Assembly: GCF_022965805.1 (NCBI RefSeq)
Contig: NC_133114.1
Span: 2,626,761 to 2,690,760, forward strand
Source of the DNA: Primulina eburnea
Lineage: Eukaryota > Streptophyta > Magnoliopsida > Lamiales > Gesneriaceae
Direction of reading: 5' to 3'
Length of the DNA: 64,000 nt
Position numbers and translations under genes: made by a program. A model generated the notes under the pieces. The model had not been told where the DNA came from. It ran no database searches and saw only the letters and a program-made list of their open reading frames with translations. Below, in pieces: positions 33,588 through 43,599 of this stretch (its first letter is position 1; the number at the start of each line of letters is the position of its first letter).

Positions 33588-35681
33588 TCAAACAGTCTTA
33601 AGCAACGGAGCTAATGCATTAGAATAAGTGGTAAATTTTGAGGGGTTGCCGTAATGGCTGCTGCAGCCCATAGAATCACTCCCACTAGTACTGTGATTCA
33701 CACCAGAACTTTCCCCCACGTGCATGGAAGGACTCTGATATACCGGCACCGGCATTACTTCTGGAAGAACTGGCAATGGAGCCTCAAAATTCATCACATT
33801 AATCGCCTGTCGTATTGTGGGCCGATGCCGACAATCAGGATGAGCACACCATAGCCCCAAAACCAACAATGTCTCCATTTCTCCACAATTTTGCTCGGTT
33901 CCTAAATCTTGCTCCGCTGAATCTAGTATTTTTCCGGCACCATAAAGTTGCCACACCCATTCCACTAATCGGAGCTGATCATCTTCTTGAAATATAGCAT
34001 CAATGGCACTTCTCCCACAAGTGATCTCTAATAAAACGACTCCGAAACTGAATATGTCAGATTCTTTCCTGGCCCTGCCAGAGATCGCGTATTCGGGTGC
34101 CATGTATCCTCTAGTCCCCACAATCTTCGTGGTTTGTGACCCATTCTCGTGATCGACGAGTCGAGCTAGGCCGAAATCACCGAGTTTGGCATCGAAGTTT
34201 GAATCCAAGATAATGTTGCTTGATTTGATATCTCTATGGACTACACATTGTTTCCATTCTTCATGTAGATACAACAAAGCTGAGGCTAATCCTTGTGCAA
34301 TTTTGTATCTAACTTCCCATGTCAACACCGAATTATGTTTAAAGAGATGTGAATCTAAGCTCCCATTTGGCAAGAACTCGTAAACAAGGAGGAGTTCACC
34401 TTTTTCGTGGCACCAACCGATGAGTTGGACGAGGTTTCTGTGTCTTAGTTGACTAATGATCTTCACTTCTGATGCATACTCTTTCAGCCCTTGACGTGAT
34501 CCCTTCGATATCCTTTTTACAGCAACATATGAATCGGTTTCTTTAAAGTAACCTCTGTAAACTCCACCAAATCCTCCTTCTCCAAGCTTTAATTTCTCTG
34601 CAAAATCATCAGTTCCACGGGCCAGTTTTTTGTACGAAAACCTCTTAGCCCCAGCGCTCCTTTCAAATTCCTTCTCCATCGACGACTTGATATCATTTTT
34701 CTTCTTCAAGAAACAGCCGGCAAATCCCAAAACAAGAAGTACAATCAGCAATCCCGCAGCGCCTAATCCGAAAGCTAATCTCCAGACTCCCCGCTTCCTT
34801 TTCCGGTTTCCATCTACAGTAATTAAGTTGACCGGGGGATCCGGTGTTGGGCTCGGAGCTGGCACATTAGAAGTAACATCGAAAATTAAATTTGAATAAA
34901 AATCCCAAGACTTAACAGTATTTCTCTCGAAAAAATCTCCTGTTGCACCAGAAAAGCCAAACACAACTTTTTCAGGCATGTAATCTCTGAGATCAACCAC
35001 GCGGCTGAGGCTACCTGGTCTGATTGTATTATTATAAGTATTTGTAAAATTAACAGTGAGAAGCTTTGAACTGCCGGTGTAGCTAATCCAAGCTTCATTT
35101 TGCCTCCCCCGAGTAAAATCATTCTGCCAATAAGCGGTTGCAACAGACACCATCGAATTTACATCAATCCCAACATGTGGGGCAACTGGATCGAAAGGAT
35201 TCTGGTACGTATCGAATTCAACTGCAAAAAACGTCTCCGCAGATGAATTTGAATAAACACCGTCTGTATTATTATTAAGGCCTATGCTTGCACCATAAGA
35301 GGCAGTCCTCACGGATGAATTGACAGGAGCAAAGAAAAAGGTGATTCCATCCGCAAAATCTCTTCTCCCGCTTGAATCTATCACAAACGAAAAATGAGTC
35401 GAAAAATCACTCAAATTCCCGGAATTCTTGTCCCACAGATGCAGCGGCTCGACATAAGTGGCGCGACCCACTCTTGATACCCGTGAAACATTGAACTCAT
35501 TCGGGGTGAGCTCAATCCCTTGGGGTGAGATGTAAGCATCTCCTTGGGTGTTGATGAAGTGATTGTTCTCGTTAGACCCGAAGCTGGCAAAGTTGAAGGA
35601 TAACGAAACCGAAATAGTACTTGCGGGGGTGGAGAAGAGCAAGAAGAAGAAGAAGTAAATCCCAATGGTGAAACAATGCAT
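33588..35681 (-). CDS. L-type lectin-domain receptor-like kinase
   Basis: Intact 697-residue intronless ORF, the usual length and structure for plant L-type LecRKs. Residues about 1-22: signal peptide with a Phe/Leu core. About 24-265: legume-lectin domain, with DGITFFFAP and AVEFDTYQNPFDPVAPHVG carrying the metal/sugar-site Asp and Asn residues, and many N-glycosylation sequons. About 300-325: membrane span LLIVLLVLGFAG after a basic KRKRG. About 360-630: Ser/Thr kinase with GEGGFGGVY, VAVKRI, HRDIKSSN, DFGLA and APEY, so it should be catalytically active. Short tail of about 60 residues. It would act at the plasma membrane in sensing of pathogens or wall signals. The lectin and kinase sequences resemble class IX LecRKs; that subclass is a guess. 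A tandem relative is left as a fragment at 32885. Confidence 0.95.
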   Translation of the reverse strand: MHCFTIGIYFFFFLLFSTPASTISVSLSFNFASFGSNENNHFINTQGDAYISPQGIELTPNEFNVSRVSRVGRATYVEPLHLWDKNSGNLSDFSTHFSFVIDSSGRRDFADGITFFFAPVNSSVRTASYGASIGLNNNTDGVYSNSSAETFFAVEFDTYQNPFDPVAPHVGIDVNSMVSVATAYWQNDFTRGRQNEAWISYTGSSKLLTVNFTNTYNNTIRPGSLSRVVDLRDYMPEKVVFGFSGATGDFFERNTVKSWDFYSNLIFDVTSNVPAPSPTPDPPVNLITVDGNRKRKRGVWRLAFGLGAAGLLIVLLVLGFAGCFLKKKNDIKSSMEKEFERSAGAKRFSYKKLARGTDDFAEKLKLGEGGFGGVYRGYFKETDSYVAVKRISKGSRQGLKEYASEVKIISQLRHRNLVQLIGWCHEKGELLLVYEFLPNGSLDSHLFKHNSVLTWEVRYKIAQGLASALLYLHEEWKQCVVHRDIKSSNIILDSNFDAKLGDFGLARLVDHENGSQTTKIVGTRGYMAPEYAISGRARKESDIFSFGVVLLEITCGRSAIDAIFQEDDQLRLVEWVWQLYGAGKILDSAEQDLGTEQNCGEMETLLVLGLWCAHPDCRHRPTIRQAINVMNFEAPLPVLPEVMPVPVYQSPSMHVGESSGVNHSTSGSDSMGCSSHYGNPSKFTTYSNALAPLLKTV

Positions 35682-35726
35682 GGTTGCTGATACTCTGTTT
35701 TGGTCGTGTAAGAATCAAGAAAGTGC

Positions 35727-35734
35727 TTATAAAT
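35727..35734 (-). promoter_or_regulatory. Possible TATA box of the lectin receptor kinase
   Basis: The complement reads TTTATAAG about 46 bp upstream of the ATG at 35681. It would give a very short 5' leader, so another promoter further upstream is possible. Confidence 0.35.
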
Positions 35735-36718
35735 GTGGATTTCATGCAGCACAACAACTTTCTTCGTCGAAAGAGTCTGCCATATTTCTTTAGCAAATTC
35801 GTCGAAAGAGTCTTCCAACATATTTCTTTAGCTTTACAAAAAGGCTGTCTTTTTTTTTTTTTTTTTATTGAAAAGCTTTACCATTTCCTCCTCCATTTAT
35901 TTTCTAATCTCCACTAAACTGTCTTTTTTTTCGATTGGTTATGGCTACGACTTGTGTATAATCAATTTCCTTTGGTATATCAACAAGTTTCCATTGTCAT
36001 CGGACTCTTGCATGGTCGGAAGATGGGGAAAATGTGATTTTCACTACAAGTATTTTCCCGATGTTGTATTATTTAAAATATTTGAAGCATATTATTAGTA
36101 ATTTTTGATAAAGCAGTAAAAATTTATCCTGGAATATGAAGTGTATTTTTTTAAACATCATCATATATATTGTACAAATATTTAGAATCAGAAAAAATTA
36201 TGCTAACAACTCGACGAAGAAAAGAAAAAATATATGTTAAAAGTATATATTATAAGAACATTTAGATGTGTTCTTCTGGCATATGGTGGTTTATGTGTCA
36301 GGCCTGGAGTTTATCCAATAGATACACAAAAGTGTATTAATTGCTTATTCCTTCTCATAAAAAAAATCATTTGAAATAAATATGACAGGGAGAGAAATAT
36401 TAGTAACATTTTAGTAAACATTTTTTCTATCTTTTTTAATAACATTTTTCTGTTTTTAAAAGTAATGCAACTAATCATGGTTTCATTTTTTATTTTATTT
36501 TGAGAAATATTACTTCATGAAAATTTTACATCTACTAATATAATAATTATTTTTAATATAAAGTGTTATTTTATGTAAATAATTACAAAAATTAGCAAAT
36601 ATTAGTGTTTAAATAATTATTAAAATTATTAATATAATATAATGAATATATTTAACATTTAAATATTATTATATAAAAAATATTTATATAAGTTGAGATA
36701 ACATTTAAAAAAAATAAC
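35735..36718. other. Intergenic, AT-rich, upstream of lectin kinase
   Basis: Upstream region of the kinase gene, with a poly-T run at about 35850-35868 and no supported ORF. The last 300 bp are nearly pure A/T. It ends at the target-site duplication attat (36719-36723) of the gypsy element. Confidence 0.5.
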
Positions 36719-36853
36719 ATTATTGTAATGCCCGGAAATTTAATCCTAGTAATCGGTAATTATTGATTTATAATTTGATATGATTACGAAAGGATTAATC
36801 GGGACACGAAATAAGAGTTCATATAATTTGTGTAAGTTTTGGACAGAAGTAGT

Positions 36854-37031
36854 GGCGCCCGAGCGGTGGATTACGACCGCCCGAACGCCAATGTTCTGTA
36901 GGGGAATGCTTCGGGCAGAGAGTTCCGCGCCCGAGCGGTAAGATATCACCGCCCGAGCGCCAATGTGCAATTCGGAAGAGTTCGGACAGAAACTGCCGCG
37001 CTCGAGCGGTAGTTTATTACCGCTCGAGCGC
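36854..37031 (+). repeat. Three GC-rich inverted repeats, ~72-bp period (5' LTR)
   Basis: Units 36854-36889, 36927-36960 and 36998-37031. The third is a perfect 13-bp inverted repeat, GCGCTCGAGCGGT and ACCGCTCGAGCGC with an 8-nt loop. The other two have C in place of T in the CTCGAG core, giving two mismatches. The spacers CAATGTTCTG and CAATGTGCAA also repeat, so the array is a tandem triplication. It lies about 50 bp upstream of the TATA-like run. Confidence 0.88.
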
Positions 37032-37080
37032 CGCCTAAATTGTATGGGAATGAGCCACGTTTCTTTACATGCAAGATAGG

Positions 37081-37090
37081 ATATATATAT
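37081..37090 (+). promoter_or_regulatory. Possible TATA box of gypsy LTR
   Basis: ATATATATAT followed by ACGTATATCC, about 50 bp after the inverted-repeat array and about 360 bp from the LTR start, a sensible site for the U3/R promoter. Sequence evidence only. Confidence 0.4.
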
Positions 37091-37936
37091 ACGTATATCC
37101 TTCAGTTTTGAAGATTCAGAACAAGGGAAAATCGAGAAAGGGTTCAGTGGAAGTTCACCGAAAATCCTTACGCCTTTTCTGAGAAATCCGTCTGTCTGAT
37201 CTTGAATCCGACTTCGGTAACGAGTTCCTAGCAACGTAGGCTACAACTTGACGTAAGTTTTGCTACGTTTTGACATGCTTTGAAATTATGATATTGTCAG
37301 AATTGAATGGAACTCATATATGATGTTCTTGACATGTTAGAAATCGTAGAATCGAAGTCAGATTAAGAAATAGACTGATTAAGGAATTGTTATGAATTTT
37401 TAGGGTATATTGATTTATACCGGACAGATTTGGATTATGAATGAAGTACAGACTGTAATGGATATGAGTTATGATTGGTAATTAATATCTGATGATATGG
37501 TATTGACGGGAATACTGAGATTGTACCGTTATACCGTTGATTTTGAATTAAATCCAGATTGATCAGATTGTTATGGAATAGACTAGTATATTGATATGAG
37601 ATTATTGATATTGTCAGTACCAGACAGATTGTGAGTTCAGGACTTCTACTGAGCCAGAAACCGACGAAAGAAAGGTATAAGTCAATGTGGTATTGGGAGA
37701 TGGACTTGAGTCGGTTTAGACTTAAGTTTCCCTAAATCACATACTTTACTTTATTGCATTGATATTTGCATTGATTGATGATATACTTGTTTTCTGGAGT
37801 TATAGATTACATGTATTAGACGAGTAGTCTTATGACAGAAGTGCCGTTAGTGGTGGGATCACCACGGGCACATTGCACGATGTCATAAGATGGTGTATTG
37901 GCGGATGTGCCAAAGACTGTCACTGGATGTTTGGCT

Positions 37937-38240
37937 ATCGATGTGGATAGGATGGTGGCTTTTTCTATTACTGTTAATCAGTATTGTATCGATGTGGATA
38001 GATTAGTAGCTCTTCTATTACTGGTAATCGATGTCATATCGATGTGGATAGAATTAGAGTTGCTTCTATTACTGTTAATCGGTACTATATTGATGTGGAT
38101 AGAACAATAGCTTCCTCTATTACTGGTAATCGATACCGTATCGATGTGAATAGAACTGGAGTCTTTTCTATTACTGTTGATCGATACCATATCGGCGTGG
38201 ATAGAACTGGAGTCTTTTCTATTACTGCTAGTCGATATAC
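37937..38240 (+). repeat. 51-bp minisatellite, about six units (5' LTR)
   Basis: The string ATCGATGTGGATAGA returns every 51 bp or so (starts near 37937, 37988, 38039, 38090, 38141, 38192), each followed by TTCTATTACTG and TAATCG. Units are 75-90% alike by eye. The array gives spurious repeat-peptide ORFs on both strands. The 3' LTR has the same array at about 44814-45116. Confidence 0.88.
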
Positions 38241-38770
38241 GCATGCCAACTTCTGGAATCGGGATCCCTAGACTAGGATTGAGTCTAGTCTGAATGATGT
38301 AGCTACGAGTATTGTCGACAGTTTGATATTGATTATGTTTCAGACTTTGTTACATATATATGTTACCTGATTACATGCTTTATATTGTTTATATGATTGC
38401 ATGTTTCGTTGATTTATACTGGGAGTATATTCTCACCGGTTTATCCGGCTGTTGTCTTGTCTGTATGTGTACTTGACAACAGGTGGGACAGGATCAGGGT
38501 CCAGGAGATGAAGAGAGAGATCGTGATTAGAGTGGTGGCACCGGACTTGGACTAGAGATAGGGTTGAACACTTGATAGTAGTTGTCAAACCCTAGTTTGA
38601 ATAAATGTTTGTGATACAGGACTTTTATTTTATATACTGATATGTATATATGTTTTCATTTCACTACGTTCCGCATTTTAAAAAAAAAAAAATTTAGACC
38701 ATGTTTTAATTGATTAATTAGTCCCAATTATGATTAAGAACTTGATTAGCGTCCGGGTCCCCACAACATG

Positions 38771-38784
38771 TGGTATCAGAGCGA
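38771..38784 (+). other. Primer binding site of young gypsy element
   Basis: TGGTATCAGAGCGA, five bases after the LTR end; complementary to the 3' end of initiator methionine tRNA. Confidence 0.88.
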
Positions 38785-39003
38785 TAGATCCCTTAGACTG
38801 AGATAGAAGCTAGGGAGCGGGGTAGATTGATTTTCTTTCCTGCTTTTGATTGCTAGCATGATTCCTGTTTTAATATATGCTACCTGAATTATTTGATATT
38901 GATATGGTATTGTATATTATTGGAATGGATCAGCTGTAAGATGATCCGAGGAGGCTTGAAACATGATTATTGTTGGAATTGCTAACCCTTTTGGTTATCA
39001 GAT

Positions 39004-42000
39004 ATGCCTCCGAGAAGAATGCCAGAACAGGGGAGTACCTCGAATCCTCCCATGGATGTGACACCTACAGCAATGGAGACATTGCTGAAAAGATTTCAGT
39101 CATTCCATCTACCGACTTTGAAAGGGATGGAGAATTCCGTGGAATGTGAAAGTTGGTTGGACGATATTGAATTGTTGTTCGAATCTTTGGAATATACTGA
39201 GGAAAAGAGGGTGAAACTGATCGGACACCAGATGCATGACGTTGCTAAACACTGGTGGAACACGACAAAACGGGCTTTGGAATTACGAGGTACGGCCATT
39301 ACCTGGAATGTGTTTAAGACTGAATTTTATCTACGGTTCTTTCCAGATTCATATAGGAAGGACAAGGGATCCGAGTTCGCTAACTTGAGACAGGGCCAGT
39401 TAAACATTGAGGATTATGTGGCTAAATTCTCTACTCTGCTCCGATTTGCCCCTCATGTGGCTGGGAGTGATGAGGCCGTTGCAGACCAGTTCATAAATGG
39501 TCTAAATCCTGAAATCTTTACCCTGGTGAATACCGGAAGGCCAAACAATTTCACTGATGCCTTGAATCGAGCTAAGGGAGCTGAAGCCGGATTGATAAGA
39601 CAGAAAGAGGCTTCGTTTGTGCCTTCAGTACCGAGTTCACAGATGCCTCCACCATTTCCTCGATTTGAGAGCGGCGGTGGAAGTGGGAAGAAAGACTTCC
39701 TGAAGGCTAAGGGGAAGAAATTCAAGAAAGCTGGGAGTAGCTCCTCTAGTTCGAGTGGCTCTAGACAGACTAGTCAGGGTCAGAGTTATACAGGACCATA
39801 CTGTAGCACCTGTGAAGGGAAGCATTCCACAGAGCAGTGCAGAGGAGTGTTCGGCAATTGCCGCATCTGTAAGCAGCATGGACACTTTGCTCGAGTGTGT
39901 CCACAGAGAGGTGCCCAGGGATCACAGGCAGCTGAGTCATCGGGATCAGTGGCTCAGGCAGGTAGACGACCCTCTGCCGTTCATACCTTTCAGCCAGCAC
40001 CGTCTACTCTGTCACAGCAGAGGCCAGGAGGGGGCCAGACAGCGAGCCAGCCTCCTAGACAGCAGGCCCAATTGTTTGCTTTGACTGAGGAGCAAGCTCA
40101 GGATGCACCTGATGATGTCGTGGCAGGTAACTGTTTTATTTCCGGTTATCCTGCATATGTACTGATTGACACTGGCGCATCGCATACTTTTATATCTGAG
40201 CGATTTGCTTTGATGTATTCTTTGCCTGTTGAATCTTTAGCTACTGTAGTATCTGTCTCGTCTCCGTTAGGGACAGGTTTGATATCAGTGAAGTCTGTGA
40301 AATTTTGTATACTGCAGTATGATGGTCATAAGATTGAGCTAGACTGTATTGTACTTGGTTTATCTGACTTTGATTGTATTATTGGTATTGATACATTAAC
40401 CCAGTACAGAGCTACAGTTGATTGTTTCCACAAGATAGTTCGATTCAGACCTGAAATGGCTGAGGAGTGGAAATTTTACGGTAAGGGTTCTCGAGCCAGA
40501 ATTCCTTTGATATCTGCAATGAATATGACACGATTATTGCAGAAAGGAACGGATGGATTCCTGGTATATTCAGTTGATTTACTGAAGTCGAGTCCATCAT
40601 TGGCGGACTTGCCAGTGGTGTGTGAGTTTGCTGATGTCTTTCCAGATGAGATTCCTGGATTGCCTCCGATTCGAGAGATAGACTTCAGCATTGAGTTAAT
40701 GCCAGGAACAGTTCCGATTTCGAGAGCTCCTTACCGGATGGCACCAATCGAGTTGAAAGAGTTGAAAGAACAGTTGGAGGATTTACTGGCCAAGGGATAT
40801 ATCAGACCGAGTGTATCTCCTTGCGGTGCTCCAGTACTGTTCGTGAGGAAGAAAGACGGGTCGATGAGACTTTGTATCGACTATCGGCAGCTGAACAAGG
40901 CAACGGTAAAGAATAAATATCCATTGCCTCGTATTGATGATCTGTTTGATCAGTTGCAAGGTTCATCTGTTTATTCCAAGATCGACTTGAGATCTGGATA
41001 CCATCAACTGAGAGTCAGGGATTCTGATATCTCAAAGACAGCATTCAGAACCAGGTATGGACACTATGAGTTTATTGTCATGCCATTTGGTTTGACGAAT
41101 GCACCAGCAGTATTTATGGGATTGATGAACCGCGTCTTTCAGAAATATTTGGATGATTTTGTTATCATATTCATTGATGATATATTGATTTATTCAAAGA
41201 ATATGATTGAGCATGCAAATCATCTGAGGACGGTGTTAAGAATTTTGAGGGCGGAGAAATTATATGCTAAACTGTCGAAATGCGAGTTCTGGTTGAAACA
41301 GGTGGTATTTCTGGGACATATTATATCCGGAGACGGTATAGCTGTTGATCCTAGTAAGGTTGAGGCAGTGATTTCTTGGCCAAGACCTACCTCTGTGCCG
41401 GAAATTCGCATTTTTATGGGTTTGGCAGGATATTACCGACGTTTTATCCAAGATTTTTCGAGTATTGCCAAGCCTATTACACAGTTAACTCAGAAGAATG
41501 CTCCAATTAATTGGTCCGAAGACTGTGAGACCAGTTTTCTTGAACTAAAGAAGAGATTGACCAGTGCGCCTGTGTTGACGATTCCTTCAGGTACTGGTGA
41601 CTTTGTAGTTTATTGTGATGCATCTCACCGAGGATTGGGTTGTGTGTTGATGCAGCGAGGGCATGTGATTGCTTATGCCTCAAGACAGCTGAAACCCCAT
41701 GAAACTCGTTACCCAATTCATGATCTTGAATTGGCAGCCATTGTCTTTGCCTTGAAGATATGGCGACATTACCTCTACGGTGAGAAATTCGAAATCTATT
41801 CTGATCATAAGAGCTTGAAATATCTCTTTTCACAGTCAGAATTGAATATGAGACAGCGGAGATGGCTGGATTTATTGAAAGATTTTGATTGTGAAATCAA
41901 GTATTATCCAGGGAAGTCCAATGCAGCAGCGGATGCACTGAGTCGAAAGGTATGTGCACTATCCTTATCGACGATTGGTGTATCGAGTTTGATTGAAGAC

Positions 42001-42528
42001 TGCTGTTTATCTGGATTAGTATTTGAGACAGATCAGAAACCCATGAGATTATGTGCTATTCAAGCGGAACCAGAGCTGATTTTGAAAATTAAAGCGGCTC
42101 AGAAAGGTGATCAGAATATACAGAAGTCGAATGCTATGGTTAGAACGGGACATCGATCGGAATACCAGGTTCAAAATGGTATTTTGTATGTGAACAATCG
42201 TCTTGTTGTGCCGAATGTTTCGGATTTGAGGCAGCGAATACTGACAGAAGCGCACAACAGTCGTTTTAGCGTTCATCCTGGTGGCAGGAAAATGTATAAC
42301 GATTTAAAGACACAGTATTGGTGGAAACAAATGAAATCTGATGTTACTAAATTTGTAGCCAAGTGTCTGAATTGCCAACAGGTGAAAGCTGAGAGAAAGA
42401 AACCAGGAGGATTACTACAGAGTTTGTCCATTCTTGAATGGAAATGGGACCACATTTCCATGGATTTTGTGACACAGTTACCGAGATCCTCCCGAGGTTG
42501 TGATGCGATTTGGGTCGTGATTGATTGA
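39004..42528 (+). CDS. Gypsy Gag-protease-RT-RNase H-integrase (to in-frame TGA)
   Basis: 1174 residues from ATG 39004. Gag domain (about 60-200, [14 protein letters not shown] and [15 protein letters not shown]), Ser-rich linker, zinc knuckles [13 protein letters not shown] and [14 protein letters not shown], protease [12 protein letters not shown] (about 388), reverse transcriptase with [22 protein letters not shown] and the catalytic [10 protein letters not shown], RNase H with [13 protein letters not shown] and [10 protein letters not shown], integrase zinc finger (H...[12 protein letters not shown]) and first catalytic Asp in [11 protein letters not shown]. It ends at TGA 42526-42528, where the family has Arg (related copy: DRLSKSAHF), so Arg CGA to TGA is likely. 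The rest of integrase follows in the same frame. Confidence 0.94.
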   Translation: MPPRRMPEQGSTSNPPMDVTPTAMETLLKRFQSFHLPTLKGMENSVECESWLDDIELLFESLEYTEEKRVKLIGHQMHDVAKHWWNTTKRALELRGTAITWNVFKTEFYLRFFPDSYRKDKGSEFANLRQGQLNIEDYVAKFSTLLRFAPHVAGSDEAVADQFINGLNPEIFTLVNTGRPNNFTDALNRAKGAEAGLIRQKEASFVPSVPSSQMPPPFPRFESGGGSGKKDFLKAKGKKFKKAGSSSSSSSGSRQTSQGQSYTGPYCSTCEGKHSTEQCRGVFGNCRICKQHGHFARVCPQRGAQGSQAAESSGSVAQAGRRPSAVHTFQPAPSTLSQQRPGGGQTASQPPRQQAQLFALTEEQAQDAPDDVVAGNCFISGYPAYVLIDTGASHTFISERFALMYSLPVESLATVVSVSSPLGTGLISVKSVKFCILQYDGHKIELDCIVLGLSDFDCIIGIDTLTQYRATVDCFHKIVRFRPEMAEEWKFYGKGSRARIPLISAMNMTRLLQKGTDGFLVYSVDLLKSSPSLADLPVVCEFADVFPDEIPGLPPIREIDFSIELMPGTVPISRAPYRMAPIELKELKEQLEDLLAKGYIRPSVSPCGAPVLFVRKKDGSMRLCIDYRQLNKATVKNKYPLPRIDDLFDQLQGSSVYSKIDLRSGYHQLRVRDSDISKTAFRTRYGHYEFIVMPFGLTNAPAVFMGLMNRVFQKYLDDFVIIFIDDILIYSKNMIEHANHLRTVLRILRAEKLYAKLSKCEFWLKQVVFLGHIISGDGIAVDPSKVEAVISWPRPTSVPEIRIFMGLAGYYRRFIQDFSSIAKPITQLTQKNAPINWSEDCETSFLELKKRLTSAPVLTIPSGTGDFVVYCDASHRGLGCVLMQRGHVIAYASRQLKPHETRYPIHDLELAAIVFALKIWRHYLYGEKFEIYSDHKSLKYLFSQSELNMRQRRWLDLLKDFDCEIKYYPGKSNAAADALSRKVCALSLSTIGVSSLIEDCCLSGLVFETDQKPMRLCAIQAEPELILKIKAAQKGDQNIQKSNAMVRTGHRSEYQVQNGILYVNNRLVVPNVSDLRQRILTEAHNSRFSVHPGGRKMYNDLKTQYWWKQMKSDVTKFVAKCLNCQQVKAERKKPGGLLQSLSILEWKWDHISMDFVTQLPRSSRGCDAIWVVID

Positions 42529-43500
42529 CTGACCAAATCTGCATGTTTTATTCCATACAAGATGACGTACCGATACGATCAGATGGCCGATATTTATGTC
42601 CGGGAAGTGGTAAGATTGCACGGAGTGCCGAAGTCGATTGTTTCAGACCGTGATCCTCGGTTTACTTCGCACTTCTGGCAGAGCCTGCAGCAAGCTCTTG
42701 GTACGAAGTTACATCTTAGTACCGCATATCATCCACAGACTGACGGACAGTCAGAGCGTACGATTCAGACATTGGAAGATATGCTGAGAGCTGTAGTGCT
42801 TGATTTTAGCACTGGATGGCAAGATGCATTGCCACTTTGTGAGTTTTCGTACAACAACAGCTATCAAACGAGTATTGAGATGGCACCATTTGAAGCGTTG
42901 TACGGAAAGAAATGCAGATCCCCTCTTTACTGGGATGATATCTCTGAAGTTCCTGAGACTGGACCTGATATGATCAGAGATATGACGGAGAAAGTAAAGC
43001 TGATTCAGAAGAAAATGAAGGCAGCTCAGGACAGACAAGCCAAATATGCCAACCTCAGACGACGACCGTTGGTATTTGAGATAAGAGACCGAGTATTCCT
43101 GAAGATTTCACCTTTCAGCGGTGTTGTCAGATTTGGCAAGAAAGGGAAGTTGTCTCCACGATACGTCGGTCCATATGAAATTCTAGAAAAGATAGGAGAT
43201 CGTGCCTATCGACTTGCATTGCCGCCTTCATTGTCCGAGATACATGATGTCTTTCATGTATCGATGCTGCGGAAATATCTCCCCGATGATTCTCACGTTA
43301 TTCCGCCAGACGAGACTGAGCTGGATGAGACATTGAGTTATGTCGAGAAACCGATCCGGATTATCGATCGTAAAGAAAAACAGCTCAGAACGAAAACTAT
43401 TCCATTAGTGAAAGTTCAATGGACTCGTCATGGTGTTGAAGAAGCTACGTGGCAGACTGAGTCTGATATGAGACAAGAATTCCCAGCATTATTCCACTGA
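42529..43500 (+). CDS. Gypsy integrase C-terminal part (after TGA)
   Basis: Same frame as 39004-42528. Holds the second catalytic Asp (VSDRDPRFTSHFW) and the Glu (DGQSERTIQTLEDM), then FEALYGKKCRSPLYWDD, KGKLSPRYVGPYEI, VFHVSMLRKY, and a chromodomain-like end VQWTRHGVEEATWQTE. The first ATG is 42562, but integrase made from it would lack the first Asp and the zinc finger. Ends TGA 43498-43500, 99 bp before the 3' LTR. Confidence 0.93.
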   Translation: MTKSACFIPYKMTYRYDQMADIYVREVVRLHGVPKSIVSDRDPRFTSHFWQSLQQALGTKLHLSTAYHPQTDGQSERTIQTLEDMLRAVVLDFSTGWQDALPLCEFSYNNSYQTSIEMAPFEALYGKKCRSPLYWDDISEVPETGPDMIRDMTEKVKLIQKKMKAAQDRQAKYANLRRRPLVFEIRDRVFLKISPFSGVVRFGKKGKLSPRYVGPYEILEKIGDRAYRLALPPSLSEIHDVFHVSMLRKYLPDDSHVIPPDETELDETLSYVEKPIRIIDRKEKQLRTKTIPLVKVQWTRHGVEEATWQTESDMRQEFPALFH

Positions 43501-43585
43501 TGTAAATTTTCTTATACAGTTTTGTATATATACTCCTTGTTGATACGAATGAAATGCCTGTGATTTCGAGGACGAAATCGTATCT

Positions 43586-43599
43586 TAGGGGGGGAGAAA
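43586..43599 (+). other. Polypurine tract of young gypsy element
   Basis: TTAGGGGGGGAGAAA directly precedes the 3' LTR at 43600. Confidence 0.8.

Larger units (their letters stand above)
36724..38765 (+). repeat. 5' LTR of young gypsy element
   Basis: 2042 bp. Contains three GC-rich inverted repeats (36854-37031), a TATA-like run at 37081 and a 51-bp-period minisatellite (37937-38240). Confidence 0.93.

Noticed and set aside
35411..35821. 136-codon minus-strand ORF overlapping the start of the lectin kinase
   Set aside because: Different frame from the kinase signal peptide and lectin domain; shadow ORF.
36746..37234. 162-codon minus-strand ORF, also at 43622-44110, and 461-829
   Set aside because: Overlaps the GC-rich inverted repeats of gypsy LTRs; the Arg-Ala-rich peptides are translations of the repeat, not a protein family.
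37978..38271. ORFs of 70-88 codons on both strands with repeated peptides (also 44774-45147)
   Set aside because: They arise from the 51-bp minisatellite of the LTR, are open on both strands and belong to no known family.
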